NCBI GenBank assembly: GCA_950295325.1 | Contig: OX485807.1 | Coordinates: forward strand, 34,256,440 to 34,316,439 | Reading direction: 5' to 3' | DNA: 60,000 bases | Source: Polytrichum commune | Taxonomy: Eukaryota; Streptophyta; Polytrichopsida; Polytrichales; Polytrichaceae | Shown here: piece after piece, positions 22,353-33,159 of the stretch | Numbering within the stretch: the stretch's first letter is position 1 | Layout of the letters: every line of letters begins with the position of its first letter | Notes under the pieces: generated by a model | The model's database searches: none | The model's input: only the letters and a program-made list of their open reading frames with translations | Told to the model about the DNA's origin: nothing | Made by a program: the position numbers and the translations under genes

Positions 22353-22687
22353 CTACACTAAATATGATATTTAGTGTTTGATTATATTTAGTGTTGTTAC
22401 CACCCTATCTTGCTCAACACTAATGTTCAATTCTTTGATAATTAGTGCTAGACATAAATGCATCACCACCTTCCCTACCACCACCTTTGTTCTCCTTTTA
22501 TCATTGTTATTTTTTTTTCATATCTTTACTAACACTAAATTCGTGCATGTAACTTCCACATATTACCATAGTTGGTATTTAGTGTTTGAGTTTACATTTA
22601 ATGTTACTTACTTTCATAGGGTTAGTGGTATTTAGTGTATGTGTTCGTATTTAGTGTATCAAACACTAAATATCATATTTAGTGTAG
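22353..22687 (+). mobile_element. TTTAGTG foldback MITE, copy 2
   Basis: A 30-base terminal inverted repeat: the left end CTACACTAAATATGATATTT continues AGTGTTTGAT, and the right end is its exact reverse complement. Each terminus also folds on itself around AAATATGATATTT. The interior is dense with TTTAGTG and CACTAAA words. It is the reverse-complement partner of 19265-19606. The frame 22378-22635 inside it is fortuitous. Confidence 0.8.
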
Positions 22688-24331
22688 TTATCTAGTACAA
22701 ATCGTGGCACATTTGAACGCTTGTTTCGACACAAAAAGAGCCAAAAAGGGTCCATTTTGATGCGTGTTCAAAGTTTGGTCCCATGGCTCCTAAGGTGGTC
22801 CAAAGAGCGTTGTGTTGGGCCGTGTGCTAAGGGTCAAGAAGCCCTTTCTGACACAAACGAGCTTTTATTTAAGGGCTAACAAATTCTTCGGTCTGACACG
22901 GTTGTTTTCTAGTCCACCTGGGCTTAGACATAACTTAATATTTATGTTGTTGTGTGGAAAGAATCAGAGTAAATTTATAGAACCAAAGGAATGACAAGGG
23001 CCGATCAATATGGTGCCTTCGTGAGGGGACCATCATGATTGGTGAAGGTAATATGTCATGCAATTGGGGGAGTGCATTATGAGAAATAAGGACACCCTAC
23101 GAGGTGGTAGCTGAGCATAGGTGTCCGTATTCCACATAATGCACTCCCCCAAATGCACAACCAAACATAAAGGCCCAGGAACGGATTTCAACATATTTGA
23201 TTGCTTGAGAAACGTAATGCCCCTGCCCAAATATGTAGTGCACTCCAAAATACGTGGGGTGCATTGCGCAAAGTAAGGCTATCTCGAACTACAAAGGGAA
23301 ATTTGACTTGGGTCTTTATGCGGGGGAGGGGTTGGGGGGGGGAACTTCCACTGAAGATAAGTCACCCTTGCATAGCACCTCACTCAATAGCGTCTTGATT
23401 AGTTGCAACATCTAAATATTTTAGAATTTGATTCATATGAGCCATGCCGACGTGGATGGTGTCACTCCACACTTTTATGACAAATTTCATTAACTATCAT
23501 AGCCTCTTCCAAAAATATCAATCTACATCTAGTGTACCAAATTTGCCAAATAATAGGTCCACGGAGGACAACTCAAGACATAGCTTGTATCCCTTATGAT
23601 ATGAGGCTCCTGTGATTTTTGAAATTTATTGGCATATCTACATGGGATAAAGATGTTATTGGAGCCCATATTCAACTGCTTGGATGTCAAATGTTAATCC
23701 AACAAAAATTGCATCTAAAGGATGCTAAACTCTTGTTTTTTTTAACACATTTTGAAAGTGATGTGGTCTTGGGCATTTAAGGGATAAGTAGACTAATGCC
23801 ATTGGTTAAATCTTTAACTACTAAGTTTTTCCTCTACTAATGCCACACTAAATAGTTATATTAGTGTGAGTGGAAAATCAGCGTGGAAATAACCAAAGTG
23901 AACCACTGTTGTTGTCTAGTCGGGGTAAAGTTAACATAATCTTTCCTTCAACTAGTCTTCCTTGAGATTTAGGACCGTCATCTTCCATAACATGAAACAA
24001 TCACCTCGCATAAAAAATAGCATAAAATAAAAGATTCATCCACATTAGTTTCCTAGAAAAACAATCACTATGATCCACAAAAAATTTAAGCTACAAATTA
24101 ACATGAATTGAAAATTAAACATGACCAAATATAATTCCCATTACGAGAATGAATGCAACCTCTAGAAATTTGTTACATAGTGACCCACACTAATGGGACT
24201 ATTTAGTGTACATAACAGTCTTGCAAGAAACATGTACACCTAGTTACATAACGATCTCGCAAGCAATAAAAAAAGTAACACCATGAGAAGTCGGTCAAAA
24301 TGAAGACAACTCCGAGGGAACCCTAACTTAA
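22688..24331. other. intergenic, nothing recognised
   Basis: AT-rich; includes 'attgggggagtgcattatg' at about 23063 and its partial inverse 'cataatgcactcccccaa' at about 23136, a loose inverted repeat that may mark another small element. A G-rich tract lies at 23322-23341. No gene is seen. Confidence 0.4.
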
Positions 24332-24832
24332 GGGCCACTTCACACACAGGACTGAGAGCCCGTGACCGTAGTTACGCTTCAAGCACTCTCATTGGTGGAA
24401 AAGGCGGAGCCGGTCCAAGTTTGCTTTGCACTACGCTTGAGGGACCAAGGGAGTATGTGAATGCAAGATGGATGTAAAGTCCACATGGATTCTTACATGG
24501 CATCGAATGGATCATGTCTCATGGTCACTTGGATTATTTTCAAAATCACTTTTTGGAGGGAGGCCTAACACAAAACCATGAGATCATGGCACTCCGTACG
24601 CTCACAATTGTTGATTTAATCTATTTTATCATGTGTGAGGACCCACGTGAACATAAATTCATTGAAATAGCATTTGGTTGAGGGCCCAGTCACATATGAC
24701 TTCACACTACACTTGAGAGTCCGTGACCACACTACATGATTTTGGAGGTGTGTTGGGACGGCCTTTGGACACTTTCTTTTGGGCTCTCACAATTTCATGG
24801 TCACGGCTCTTGGCTTGTGTGTGAAGTGGCCC
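24332..24832. mobile_element. PIF/Harbinger-like MITE, GGGCCACTTCACAC family
   Basis: The ends are GGGCCACTTCACACACAGGA and an inverted TTGTGTGTGAAGTGGCCC. The subterminal GAGAGCCCGTGACC / GGTCACGGCTCTTG pair is also inverted. Flanks are TTAA and TAG, an eroded TTA-type duplication. Non-coding; related by its ends to 25050-25389 and 19866-21108. Confidence 0.7.
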
Positions 24833-25049
24833 TAGGTACATATTGGTGTCATTTCCGCAAGGCCAAAGACTCATTTAAGCGGCAACTTCTTATGGTCACT
24901 TTAGTTGCAAGGTACCACCGTTATGAGTTATTTGTGGGCACCGCCAATTTCCGCACACGGTCTTCTTGGCTCCACCACATCTACGGCACCGTAATTAAGC
25001 TTAGTAGCCTACTAGAGTGTAAAGAAGAAGAAGCTTGTGGAGTGACTTA

Positions 25050-25389
25050 GGGCCACTTCACATATGAGCCAAGTGTCGTGACCATGTAATTGTGAGGGCC
25101 CTTGAATCTCATCCAAAGGTTGTGTCACCGTTTTAACTACCATGTTTGTTGGAATTTGCGTGAACTCCATTTCCAAGAGGTGGGCTTGATGCAAATTCCA
25201 GCAAATTGTGAAACATTATTCATAGTTTGTCGTGTAGGAATCCATGTAGACTTTTCATTCGTGATGATTTCTTTGGGGCTCTTAGGCATTCACCTTCTAG
25301 TATGAAGTGAACTTGGATGTCTTTTCGACCTACGAGAGATTTGAGAATGCAATGGTCACGGGCCTTTAGTCTCGTGTGTGGAGTGGCCC
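25050..25389. mobile_element. PIF/Harbinger-like MITE, intact reference copy
   Basis: Starts GGGCCACTTCACATATGAGC after TTA (25047-25049) and ends GTCTCGTGTGTGGAGTGGCCC before TTG. This uninterrupted copy shows that the 20172-21050 element in its relative at 19866-21108 is an insertion. The open frames inside are not genes. Confidence 0.75.
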
Positions 25390-26605
25390 TTGATTGTTGA
25401 GTTAGGGAAGGCATGCAAACCTAAAACCAACACCACCTATATATGGGCCATGGATTTGTGGTGCCTGCGTAAACTCTTCCAATAGCACGGTGAGAATGCA
25501 ACGAACTAACTTATTGTATGAAAACAATTGTTTTTATATCAATATGATCATGGAAATGGTGTCAGAGGCCTTGATTTAGTATAGTGGATTCCTATCAAAA
25601 TGACTTCGCCCTCAACCTTATGGGGGACTTGTTTTTACTAGAGCCCCTTCATCCACAATTTACATGTATGTCACAAACCTCAAGCCATGTATGTGTACCT
25701 TTGTCATACATTTGAAGCTCCTAGATGTAAGACAGAGGGTGCTAAAACCAACACCCATAAACGCCTCCCAATTGCCAACACTCTACTTCCTTGAATTGTT
25801 CCCCATGGTGTAGGAGTGTCTGGGCCCACGGAGTGACAGTTTTAGGTGCCATTAGGGGGGCCACCTCATAGCAACCTCCATTACCTTCATGTAGGATAGG
25901 TAACATGCTCCACTCCATCTTGAGTTAGTTCAAGGTGGGTTTCGGGTGGCTTGTCAATGCCTATTCTAGCCATTCTATACACTGCAGGGGAATTAGGGGA
26001 GGGGGGGATGATTATAGCCATTCTATCCACAAAGCCATGGAGGTAGGCCCACAGAGCACAAAGGGGATCGGTTCTAGGCATAAAGGCGGTTGGTACCCAT
26101 GATGCAAGGTGATGGTTCTGCAAGCGAACCAGGTGGGATCATAGAGGCGGCCATGTGGCTTTGTGCATTATTACTAGTTGGGCTTCGATCTAGCTTGGGT
26201 TTAGTACTCAACTATGTTGTGTTGGTTCTAGGCAATGAAGGTGGGGGTCCTCACCATATCCACAGTCGTCATACACAAGGCCTATATATTGGTTTAAGGA
26301 AGCTAGTGGTTTTGACTTTGAATATTCATCAAATATCTAATTGAGGCTATATATATATATAATCAACTACATAACCATATGTATGTGCAATAGCTTAAAA
26401 TGTTGTTTAAGCACCCTCTATGTTATAATTGTGGTACATTACATACCTACCTAGTGTAAGGTTTAGGTTCGGTGTTGGTTTAAGATCATACATGTTTTAG
26501 GTACATTGTAAGGTGCTTCTTGGTTCGGCTCTTGGTGGTTGGAATGATTCTTTTTTGAATTAGCATATGTTTTGCATTCTATTTATAATTTACAGAGATT
26601 CCAAC
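25390..26605. other. intergenic, dispersed-repeat fragments
   Basis: 25560-25670 shares 'cctcaacctt(a/g)t', 'ttgtttttacta' and 'ccccttcatccac' with 34.1 and 34.5 kb, so it is a copy of the same dispersed repeat. The rest is unassigned, with a (TA)n run at about 26348-26361. Confidence 0.4.
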
Positions 26606-26813
26606 CAGTGCCCGGGAAGTTTTTGGGCAAATATAGTTGGTTAAGATCCATGTGATTCTAATTCCAACCGGTTACATGTTGACATCTTCCGGTTTTGCTT
26701 TATTCATTTTAGGTATATTCTATAGATTCTTCTAAAATGATCGGTAATTCTCCGGAAGTCTCCAACTTCAACTGGTTCATTTGGAACTAACCACTGGTTC
26801 TCCCCGAGCAGTG
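26606..26813 (-). mobile_element. hAT-like MITE with 8-bp target duplication
   Basis: A 208-base element starting CAGTGCCCGGGAAGTTTTTG and ending TTCTCCCCGAGCAGTG, imperfect terminal inverted repeats. It is bracketed by ATTCCAAC at 26598-26605 and 26814-26821, an exact 8-bp duplication as made by hAT transposases. Inverted relatives lie at 32.9 and 40.6 kb. Non-coding. Confidence 0.8.
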
Positions 26814-26821
26814 ATTCCAAC

Positions 26822-28648
26822 ACATTGAATATAAATGCTGCTTAATTTTCTTAATAGATATTGGGAAGTGAGTATCATAGTGGGGTGCAAGCATGGTAAA
26901 GTGGACCAAAAAAGTGCTATGGTATACTAAAACCATAATTGTTTTGATCAAAGGCCTAAAAGTAGTAGCAAAGCATTGTTTAAATTGGATTTCTTTTCAT
27001 GATGGCCTTTGTTGTTGTGTTGAATACTCAAACGTAGAAAATCAAGTTGAGATCTTCAATACTTATCATCAAAAGTGATGCTCAAAAGCAAATGATTGAG
27101 TATGGTTTTGGACTTAGATTTCATATTCCTTGGATTAATTATCTACTTGAGGACATCATCACAAAACTTTGTGGAAACCCATCAATTCAATGTAATTTTA
27201 TTGTACTTTAAACAAATTTTAGACTATCACTTTGTTCAATATCACCTACTTGCACACACTTGTACCGTCTCCTAAAATACGTAGACTTTTCTTGGAATTT
27301 TTTTGTCATCATAAATTTCTCGGCTTTGTAGATTAGTATGTTTTTAAAATGTCTATGGTATTTTCCTTCACAAAATTCAAAGTTAGTGTATAGTTTTGAA
27401 TCACTTTCACTGAACACTAGGCATGGATAAGGAGTTGTCCACTTTACCGTGCTTACACCTAGTGGTAATTCTTGGCCTTATCTCATGCAAGGCCCCGCAA
27501 TTGAATCCTTGGGAGATCCATGTGAAATATGGTGAATGAATTTGTCGATAATAAATTATATTTATTCATGACATGTCAAAGCAAGAAGCACCTTACGGTG
27601 CCCATAGTACGGTGACTATTTTACGTTTTGAAGTCTAGGTCTTTTACACCTATTGTGGGTTGGAAGTTAGCATGGGTAGAAAACATTATGGTCCACTGTA
27701 TTTTATGTGTAGGTTGAAATCAGGGCATCTTACAAACTAACGATTCATTTACAGTCAAATATAAAATAATAGAATAGTATCATAGTACTAATACTTTGTT
27801 ATAACTAACATTGTATCGATATTGTATTTTTCAACCCTAAACCCTAACCCCTGATCAAGCATCCAAATGTCTTTGACGCAAAGGAGGGGACATATTTGGG
27901 TGACAAATGGGATAGTGTGGGGAGAATGGTGGGTTTGTTGTGGATGAAAGTGGGATTGGATTTGGGCAACTGTCGGGACATAGTTAACTGTGGGTAACTT
28001 ATATGTTTGATTAAGATCATGTCATAACATTATTCAGCCATGTGGGTTAGTTCCATAAGCTTGGAATATGTCGATTATATTATGTACCCCCCCCCCCAAA
28101 AAAAAACTAAAAAAAACATATACTATTCATACATCTAGGTTGACACTAGAAAATTTGTGTGGAGTTATACTCCCAACAATATTCACAAAAGACATTGTTC
28201 ATCCCCATTTCATTCATTGAAAATATTATTCATAGCATCACTATCACTAAAAATACTGATATTATTCACAATATCCTTACTATTCGTACTATCACTATTC
28301 ATTATTCGTATCAACCTTGGTTTCTTCTTATTTTCTAAGTTTCTTCCCATGAAGGTAAGATAGTGGAGGCCCATGTTGGATTTTAAATGCAGTGGAATAA
28401 TGTTATGGTATGCAAAAGGTATAAAGGCTCATTCATATAATGTATTGGGTGGAGTGTTGGTTTTAACGCATGCATGATTTGGGCGAAAGGTGGGGACGAT
28501 ATTGGTCAAACAACCAAGGTGGGTTTGGGTGAGTGGTAGGGGATGATTTTGGTTTGTGATTAACGTGGTAGAAAAAGTGTGGACCTAGGGAGGGATTTAA
28601 GTAACTAGAGGTAATTGACTTTAAAATCTTGCAGTACATTCATATGAT
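26822..28648. other. intergenic, nothing firm
   Basis: At 27460-27520 a 'cctagtggtaattcttgg' and 'gcaattgaatcc' pair loosely resembles pol III boxes A and B, too weak to call a SINE. A C11-A9 tract is at 28087 onward. At 27834-27852 there are two telomere-type CCTAAACCCTAA words, too few to mean an interstitial telomere. Confidence 0.35.
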
Positions 28649-28897
28649 GTGCATTTTATTTCATTTTTGGTTTCTACCATGTCTGAGCCAATACGATATG
28701 CTATTTTGATATGTCATTTTCATAACCCAATCATTCATACCGCTAATCCATTGGTGATTTCCCTTCACTATTTGGGGTATGTAGTACCAGGGAGTCTTTC
28801 TTCCAAATTGGACCATCAAGTTGCTATCAACCTCTATCTCACAAATGCCAATGCACTATGCTACTCTAGGAAACCAACATGTTTGACACCATCTTGA
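28649..28897 (+). pseudogene. second LINE 3'-end remnant
   Basis: An 82-codon frame whose second half (VVPGSLSSKLDHQ, then LYLTNANALCYSRKP) aligns with the C-terminal tail of the LINE remnant at 9908-10183 (VVLGSLESFFQLDHH, then LYLKEATALHHSREL). Both end in a proline-serine. Upstream sequence is degraded. This is a 5'-truncated dead copy of the same or a close LINE. Confidence 0.55.
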
Positions 28898-28972
28898 TGT
28901 GCTTTTTTTTTGTCCCATGAGCCTTTCGGCTTCCCCAACTTATAAAACCAAATTCATTTTAGTTCATTTCAA

Positions 28973-29690
28973 TGAACTTTAAGCACCCTCTACATTGTTC
29001 CTCGTTATACACGGTCCCGGGTTCATGCAGTACATGCTCATGTGATACATGGTCCCCACCGAATGCAACCAAGGAACTATGTAATGTTATGAACTTCAAG
29101 CACCCTCTACATTGTTCCCTCTTATACACGGTCCTGGGGTCTTGAAATTCATACAACACGATGTGTTGAGAGCTACAGTGGTTGGTCTCTTTCCCCAAAT
29201 AAAGCTGTTGCGATTCAAAAACTTTGATAATTTACAATTGCTTCCCATAAACAAGGAATCTCGGAATCAAAAGAGAACAATGCTCATGTGATACATGGTC
29301 CCCACCGAATGCAACCAAAGAAGTATGTAACGTTATGAACTTTAAGCACCCTCTACATTGTTCCTTCTTATATATACACGGTCCCGGGGTCTTGAGATTA
29401 TACAACACGACGTGTTGAGAGCTGCAATGGTTGGTCTCTTTCCCCAAATAAAGCGGTTGCGATTAATTTACAATTGCTTCCCATAAATAAGGGTTCCCAG
29501 AATCAAAGGAGAACAATGCTCATGTGATACATGGTCCCCACCAAATGCAACCAAAGAAGTAAGTAATGTTATGAACTTTAAGCACCCTCTACATTGTTCC
29601 TTCTTATATAAGTTAATTATACACGGTCCCGGGGTCTTGAGATTTATACAACACGATGTGTTAAGAGCTGCAGTGGTTGGTGAGCGTCAA
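28973..29690. repeat. tandem repeat, ~240-bp unit, about three copies
   Basis: Units begin near 28973 (short), 29089, 29334 and 29570 with ATGAACTTTAAGCACCCTCT. They contain 'cacggtcc(c/t)gg', 'tacaacacgatgtgttgaga', 'gtctctttccccaaataaag' and 'gtgatacatggtccccacc'. The first unit lacks its middle part. Minus-strand frames within the units are repeated open stretches, not genes. Confidence 0.75.
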
Positions 29691-31239
29691 ATACAAGCGA
29701 TCCGTGAAGAAGGACCATTAAAGGGCACACTCATATTATACAATTAATTTCTCTCGGTCTCCAAAACGGTGTCCCTCTTCTTCACACCACAATTAATTCA
29801 AACCCCCCACTCGTCCCAATTGAATTGAATTGAATTGAATTGAATTGATTGATCTCGATCTAGCCACATTCATAAGTAACAAGGAAATATAGCTGTTGGG
29901 GACCCCCCCCCCTTCCTTCTCCCCTTTTAATTGCTCTTTCAAACACCCTCATCTACCTAGAGGACGGTAATAGGTGCACTAACTTAACTCCACTTTCTAG
30001 TTGCAAACCCAATTTTGCTCGCACTCTTTATGAGGACCTTAGTGGAGCATGTACAAGTGGGGGCTAGCTGTTGGGTTGGGGCCTCCATAAAGAGCTCCAA
30101 ATTAAACTACTAACTTCAAGGCCTCCACTAAGTGGTTTTGAAATGGTGTAGGCTAACTAATTAAGTAGGGGGTGTTAATTAATGGGGGGTGAGACTTATA
30201 TCATTGCTCATTGAATACTTAACCTTTTAGCTTGGCCTCGATCGGCTTCTTAGTCTTCTTCACACTTCCCAATGTGGTGAAGGACGGGTTACAAATAACT
30301 AAACAATGCTTTTTTTCTTCTTTCCAACCAATGGGAGTGAGTCCTTCATGGAAATTAAAGTTGATCATTGACTTTAAAGTTGTCCGTCAACCGGATGAAG
30401 GGCCAATTAGCACAGACACAAGTTTCTTCTTGTTATCTATCTCTTCTCTCTCTCTTCTCTCTCTCTATATATGTATGTGTGTATGTGTGTATATATATAT
30501 ATGTATGTGTGTATGTGTATACCTTGCCAACTTAAGTTTCTTGGCTTTCTCTTGAGTTAACTAGGATTGAGGGGCATTTTACACTAGAGCTTGAGGGACA
30601 GAGAAAGAGAAGGGATTAGTATCGCATACGAGTGTACCTCTCATTCATCCAACATAGAAGCCCTTGAACAATATGCGATCTGGAGGTTACCGTTGTCAAC
30701 TGGTTGGACACTAAAATTGATTTTTAAAGACCCCAAACTTGTCTACTCTTGGTTATTTGAGAATCGGCCACAAACCTATAGAGGGACATGTTTTTATGTT
30801 GGATGGGTGAGAGGCACATTTGAATGTGATAGTTCCCTCTTTCCGAGCTTGAGGGCATGTTTTTACTAAGGTATGTGGACTTAGTTTCGTTACTTATCTT
30901 AATTGGACGCCTATATTAGGTGCAAAACTAAGAACTGACACTAGAAAGACATGTGTTTAAAAAGCGATAAGACTATGTGCTCAAATGGTTTTAGTTGTTC
31001 TAGGTACTATAGTAAACATTATTATTATTATTATTTTGGGGGGCTATGCAACCTTTTTACATCTCACTTTTCAATGGGCTTTTGCAATTCATAACAATCC
31101 GAGATTAGGTCCAAGAAAGTTTGGGATTGATCATGGCTTCTTGAGCTACATTTGCAGACGAGCATAAACTTCAACCTCGCGAATCCGAGTAGTATTAGGT
31201 TGCAAACAACAAAAAGTAACCAAATTGAGCCCATCTATC
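29691..31239. other. intergenic with microsatellites and one dispersed-repeat fragment
   Basis: Contains (TTGAA)n at 29820-29846, C10 at 29903-29912, CT-rich DNA then a (TATG/TGTG)n run at about 30435-30522, and (ATT)n near 31019-31035. 30590-30690 matches the 5' part of the 17-kb and 46.7-kb dispersed repeat. 30862-30930 carries an AAGGTATGTGG end and other blocks of the mariner-like MITE family. No gene is seen. Confidence 0.4.
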
Positions 31240-31637
31240 TTAGTGACCAAGGGTTGTGACTGTCGCTCTCGAAATTCACTCCCATTGGTTGAAAAATGAG
31301 TCTTGGTCTCACTTTGTTGAATACTAGGTCATTAAATCACAAGAATGACCATGCGAGAGAAATGATGAGAAAGTGAGACATAATCTTACATGTTTGAAAA
31401 TGTACAATGTTTAATGGTCACCTGAAATTGACAATGAGACCACCCAAAATAGGTTATCCCAACAAAAACTCACAGTTAAGCATCCGCTATACATCATGTA
31501 CCGTGACCAAACAACGGCCCATGACCACACAACAATGAATTTTAATTTCCCATGGTAGGGCCTTTGATCGAGTTTCAAGGACCCTCACAATTTCATGGTC
31601 ACAACAACACTTGGCCCATTGTGTACTAAAGCGGCCC
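31240..31637. mobile_element. PIF/Harbinger-like MITE, eroded
   Basis: The right end (TTCATGGTCACAAC, then CACTTGGCCCA, then AAGCGGCCC) matches the end of the GGGCCACTTCACA family. The left end is worn down to AGGGTTGTGACTGTCGCTCTC. The interior shares 'ctcacaatttcatggtcac' with the 24.3-kb copy. Limits are approximate. Confidence 0.45.
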
Positions 31638-32481
31638 TTTCTTTAATTTAAAGTACAACACTTGGTCCACATAAAACAACTACCCTTTTGATCATGGACT
31701 ATGGTAGGTCACCTGGTTTTTTTAATTAAAATATAAAATCTCTTATTGCATTTAATACTACATGACTCAAGCACTACTTACTCAACAAAGTAGTGTCAGT
31801 CAAGTGCAGACACCGATTAAATAATATCATCAAGAGAAAACGATGACTCTTCGTTGGAGAGTCTACTTATATATTGAAATGCTTTCAATGCACGAAAGAG
31901 AGGCTCTATTTAACTAACTTACTTACAAGTCCATGAGGACTCAAAAAGCTTGAAATGACGGAGAGTCCGGTGTAGTCAATAGAGTTATCCGTAAAATGAG
32001 CTGGTGTTTTGACAGATTTTGAGTGCACTATTCACACAAACCCATGGAAACGCAAAGTAAGGCTCTTGAATTCCGGGGCATAATACACAAGGCCAGGGTT
32101 TAGGGTCAGAGTTGGTTTGCTTGTTTTTGGATGAGAGAATCCGCCTATTTGTGGTTGAGGCCGTCATGCGTGCTTGCTGATTTTGGGCGTGCTTCACTAC
32201 TTACTTAGTCTTGTCTGCACCCCTAACAAAATTAGCGAAACAGGGCGACAGAATTAGCACCCTCTGACAAAGCGACGCTAAATTCCCGGGGCGCGCTCGC
32301 AACACAGGAGCAAAATTTTTTTTTCACCATATCCGGTCCCTCAAAAGATTTGTGCCTGTGTTTTTTATAGCTATAGACACCTGCTCCACTTTTAGGGCCT
32401 GTCACACAATTTTCTCAAATCCAGGCCCAAAACCCTCTCTTCAGCTCACTTTACGGATAACTCTAATAATCGTAGATTTTA
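31638..32481. other. intergenic, nothing recognised
   Basis: No convincing frame. The 'gacagaattagcaccctctgacaaagcgac' area (about 32247-32280) is locally GC-richer. No element ends are visible. Confidence 0.35.
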
Positions 32482-32875
32482 GGGCCGCTTCACACTATGG
32501 CCGTCCAAGTCGAGAGGCCGTGGGGTGGAATGGCCAAACTTTGTTGAGAGTCCAAAGAAATGGGCTGAAAATAGATAGTCAATAAAGTATAGGAATTGGG
32601 GCCTTCAACTAGGCATGGTGTGAAGCTTCCAAAGGCCAAGCCCAAAGTCCAAAGAAAGAAGGAGCATCCCACTTTATTCCCTACCCAAAACAACCCCTCC
32701 AATCTAACAACCAAGATCAAAAACTACTGCCATGTAGGCATTTTGGAGAGCGACGGCCTTTGGACTTTGGCCTCTGGTGTGAAGGGCCGAGCGAGGGGCC
32801 GAATTCTTGGTTTCTTGCAATATGATTGGTGGAAATCGACGGCCTCTCGACCTTCAGCCATAGTGTGAAGCGGCC
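32482..32875 (+). mobile_element. PIF/Harbinger-like MITE, uninterrupted copy
   Basis: Ends GGGCCGCTTCACACTATGGC and GCCATAGTGTGAAGCGGCC; left flank TTA. It is the reverse complement of the nested element at 20172-21050 without the SINE, so it serves as the empty-site reference. Non-coding; the frame at 32596-32868 is fortuitous. Confidence 0.75.
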
Positions 32876-32879
32876 TCGA

Positions 32880-33120
32880 GGTTCCAGTGAGCACTTTCAA
32901 TCAAGGAACGTGGAGAACTGACCGCTAGTTACAGATGAACCGGTTGAAGCTCAAGACTTGGGGAAAACTACCCATCGTCTTAAAAGGAATCCATAGAATA
33001 TACCTCGGTTTTTTAATGTATTAAAAAACCCCCGAAAGATGTCAACATGTAACCAGTTGGCCTTGGAAAAGCTAGGACCACGACCAGTTATGCCCAAAAA
33101 TCTCCCCAAAATTTCAAAAG
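32880..33120 (+). mobile_element. hAT-like MITE relative, eroded
   Basis: Shares 'gctagttacagatgaac(c/t)ggttga', 'agatgtcaacatgtaacc' and 'tatgcccaaaaa' with 40629-40854 and, reversed, with 26606-26813. The ends are worn, so the limits are approximate. Confidence 0.55.
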
Positions 33121-33159
33121 CTTTCAATAGCTTGTAAGTGTCTTTATTTGAGTGGTTAA

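Noticed and set aside
26090-26344. 84-codon hydrophobic frame
   Set aside because: A chance open stretch in AT-rich DNA; no start context, signal-anchor pattern or family match.
27460-27530. Possible second tRNA-like SINE head
   Set aside because: Box A and B matches are too poor and there is no shared tail with the 20.4-kb SINE nor a target duplication.
27830-27855. CCCTAAACCCTAAC telomere-like words
   Set aside because: Only two units; telo-box words are common in plants and do not show an interstitial telomere.
28973-29690. CRISPR-like spaced repeats
   Set aside because: Units are long tandem repeats without unique spacers, and the genome is a plant nuclear one.
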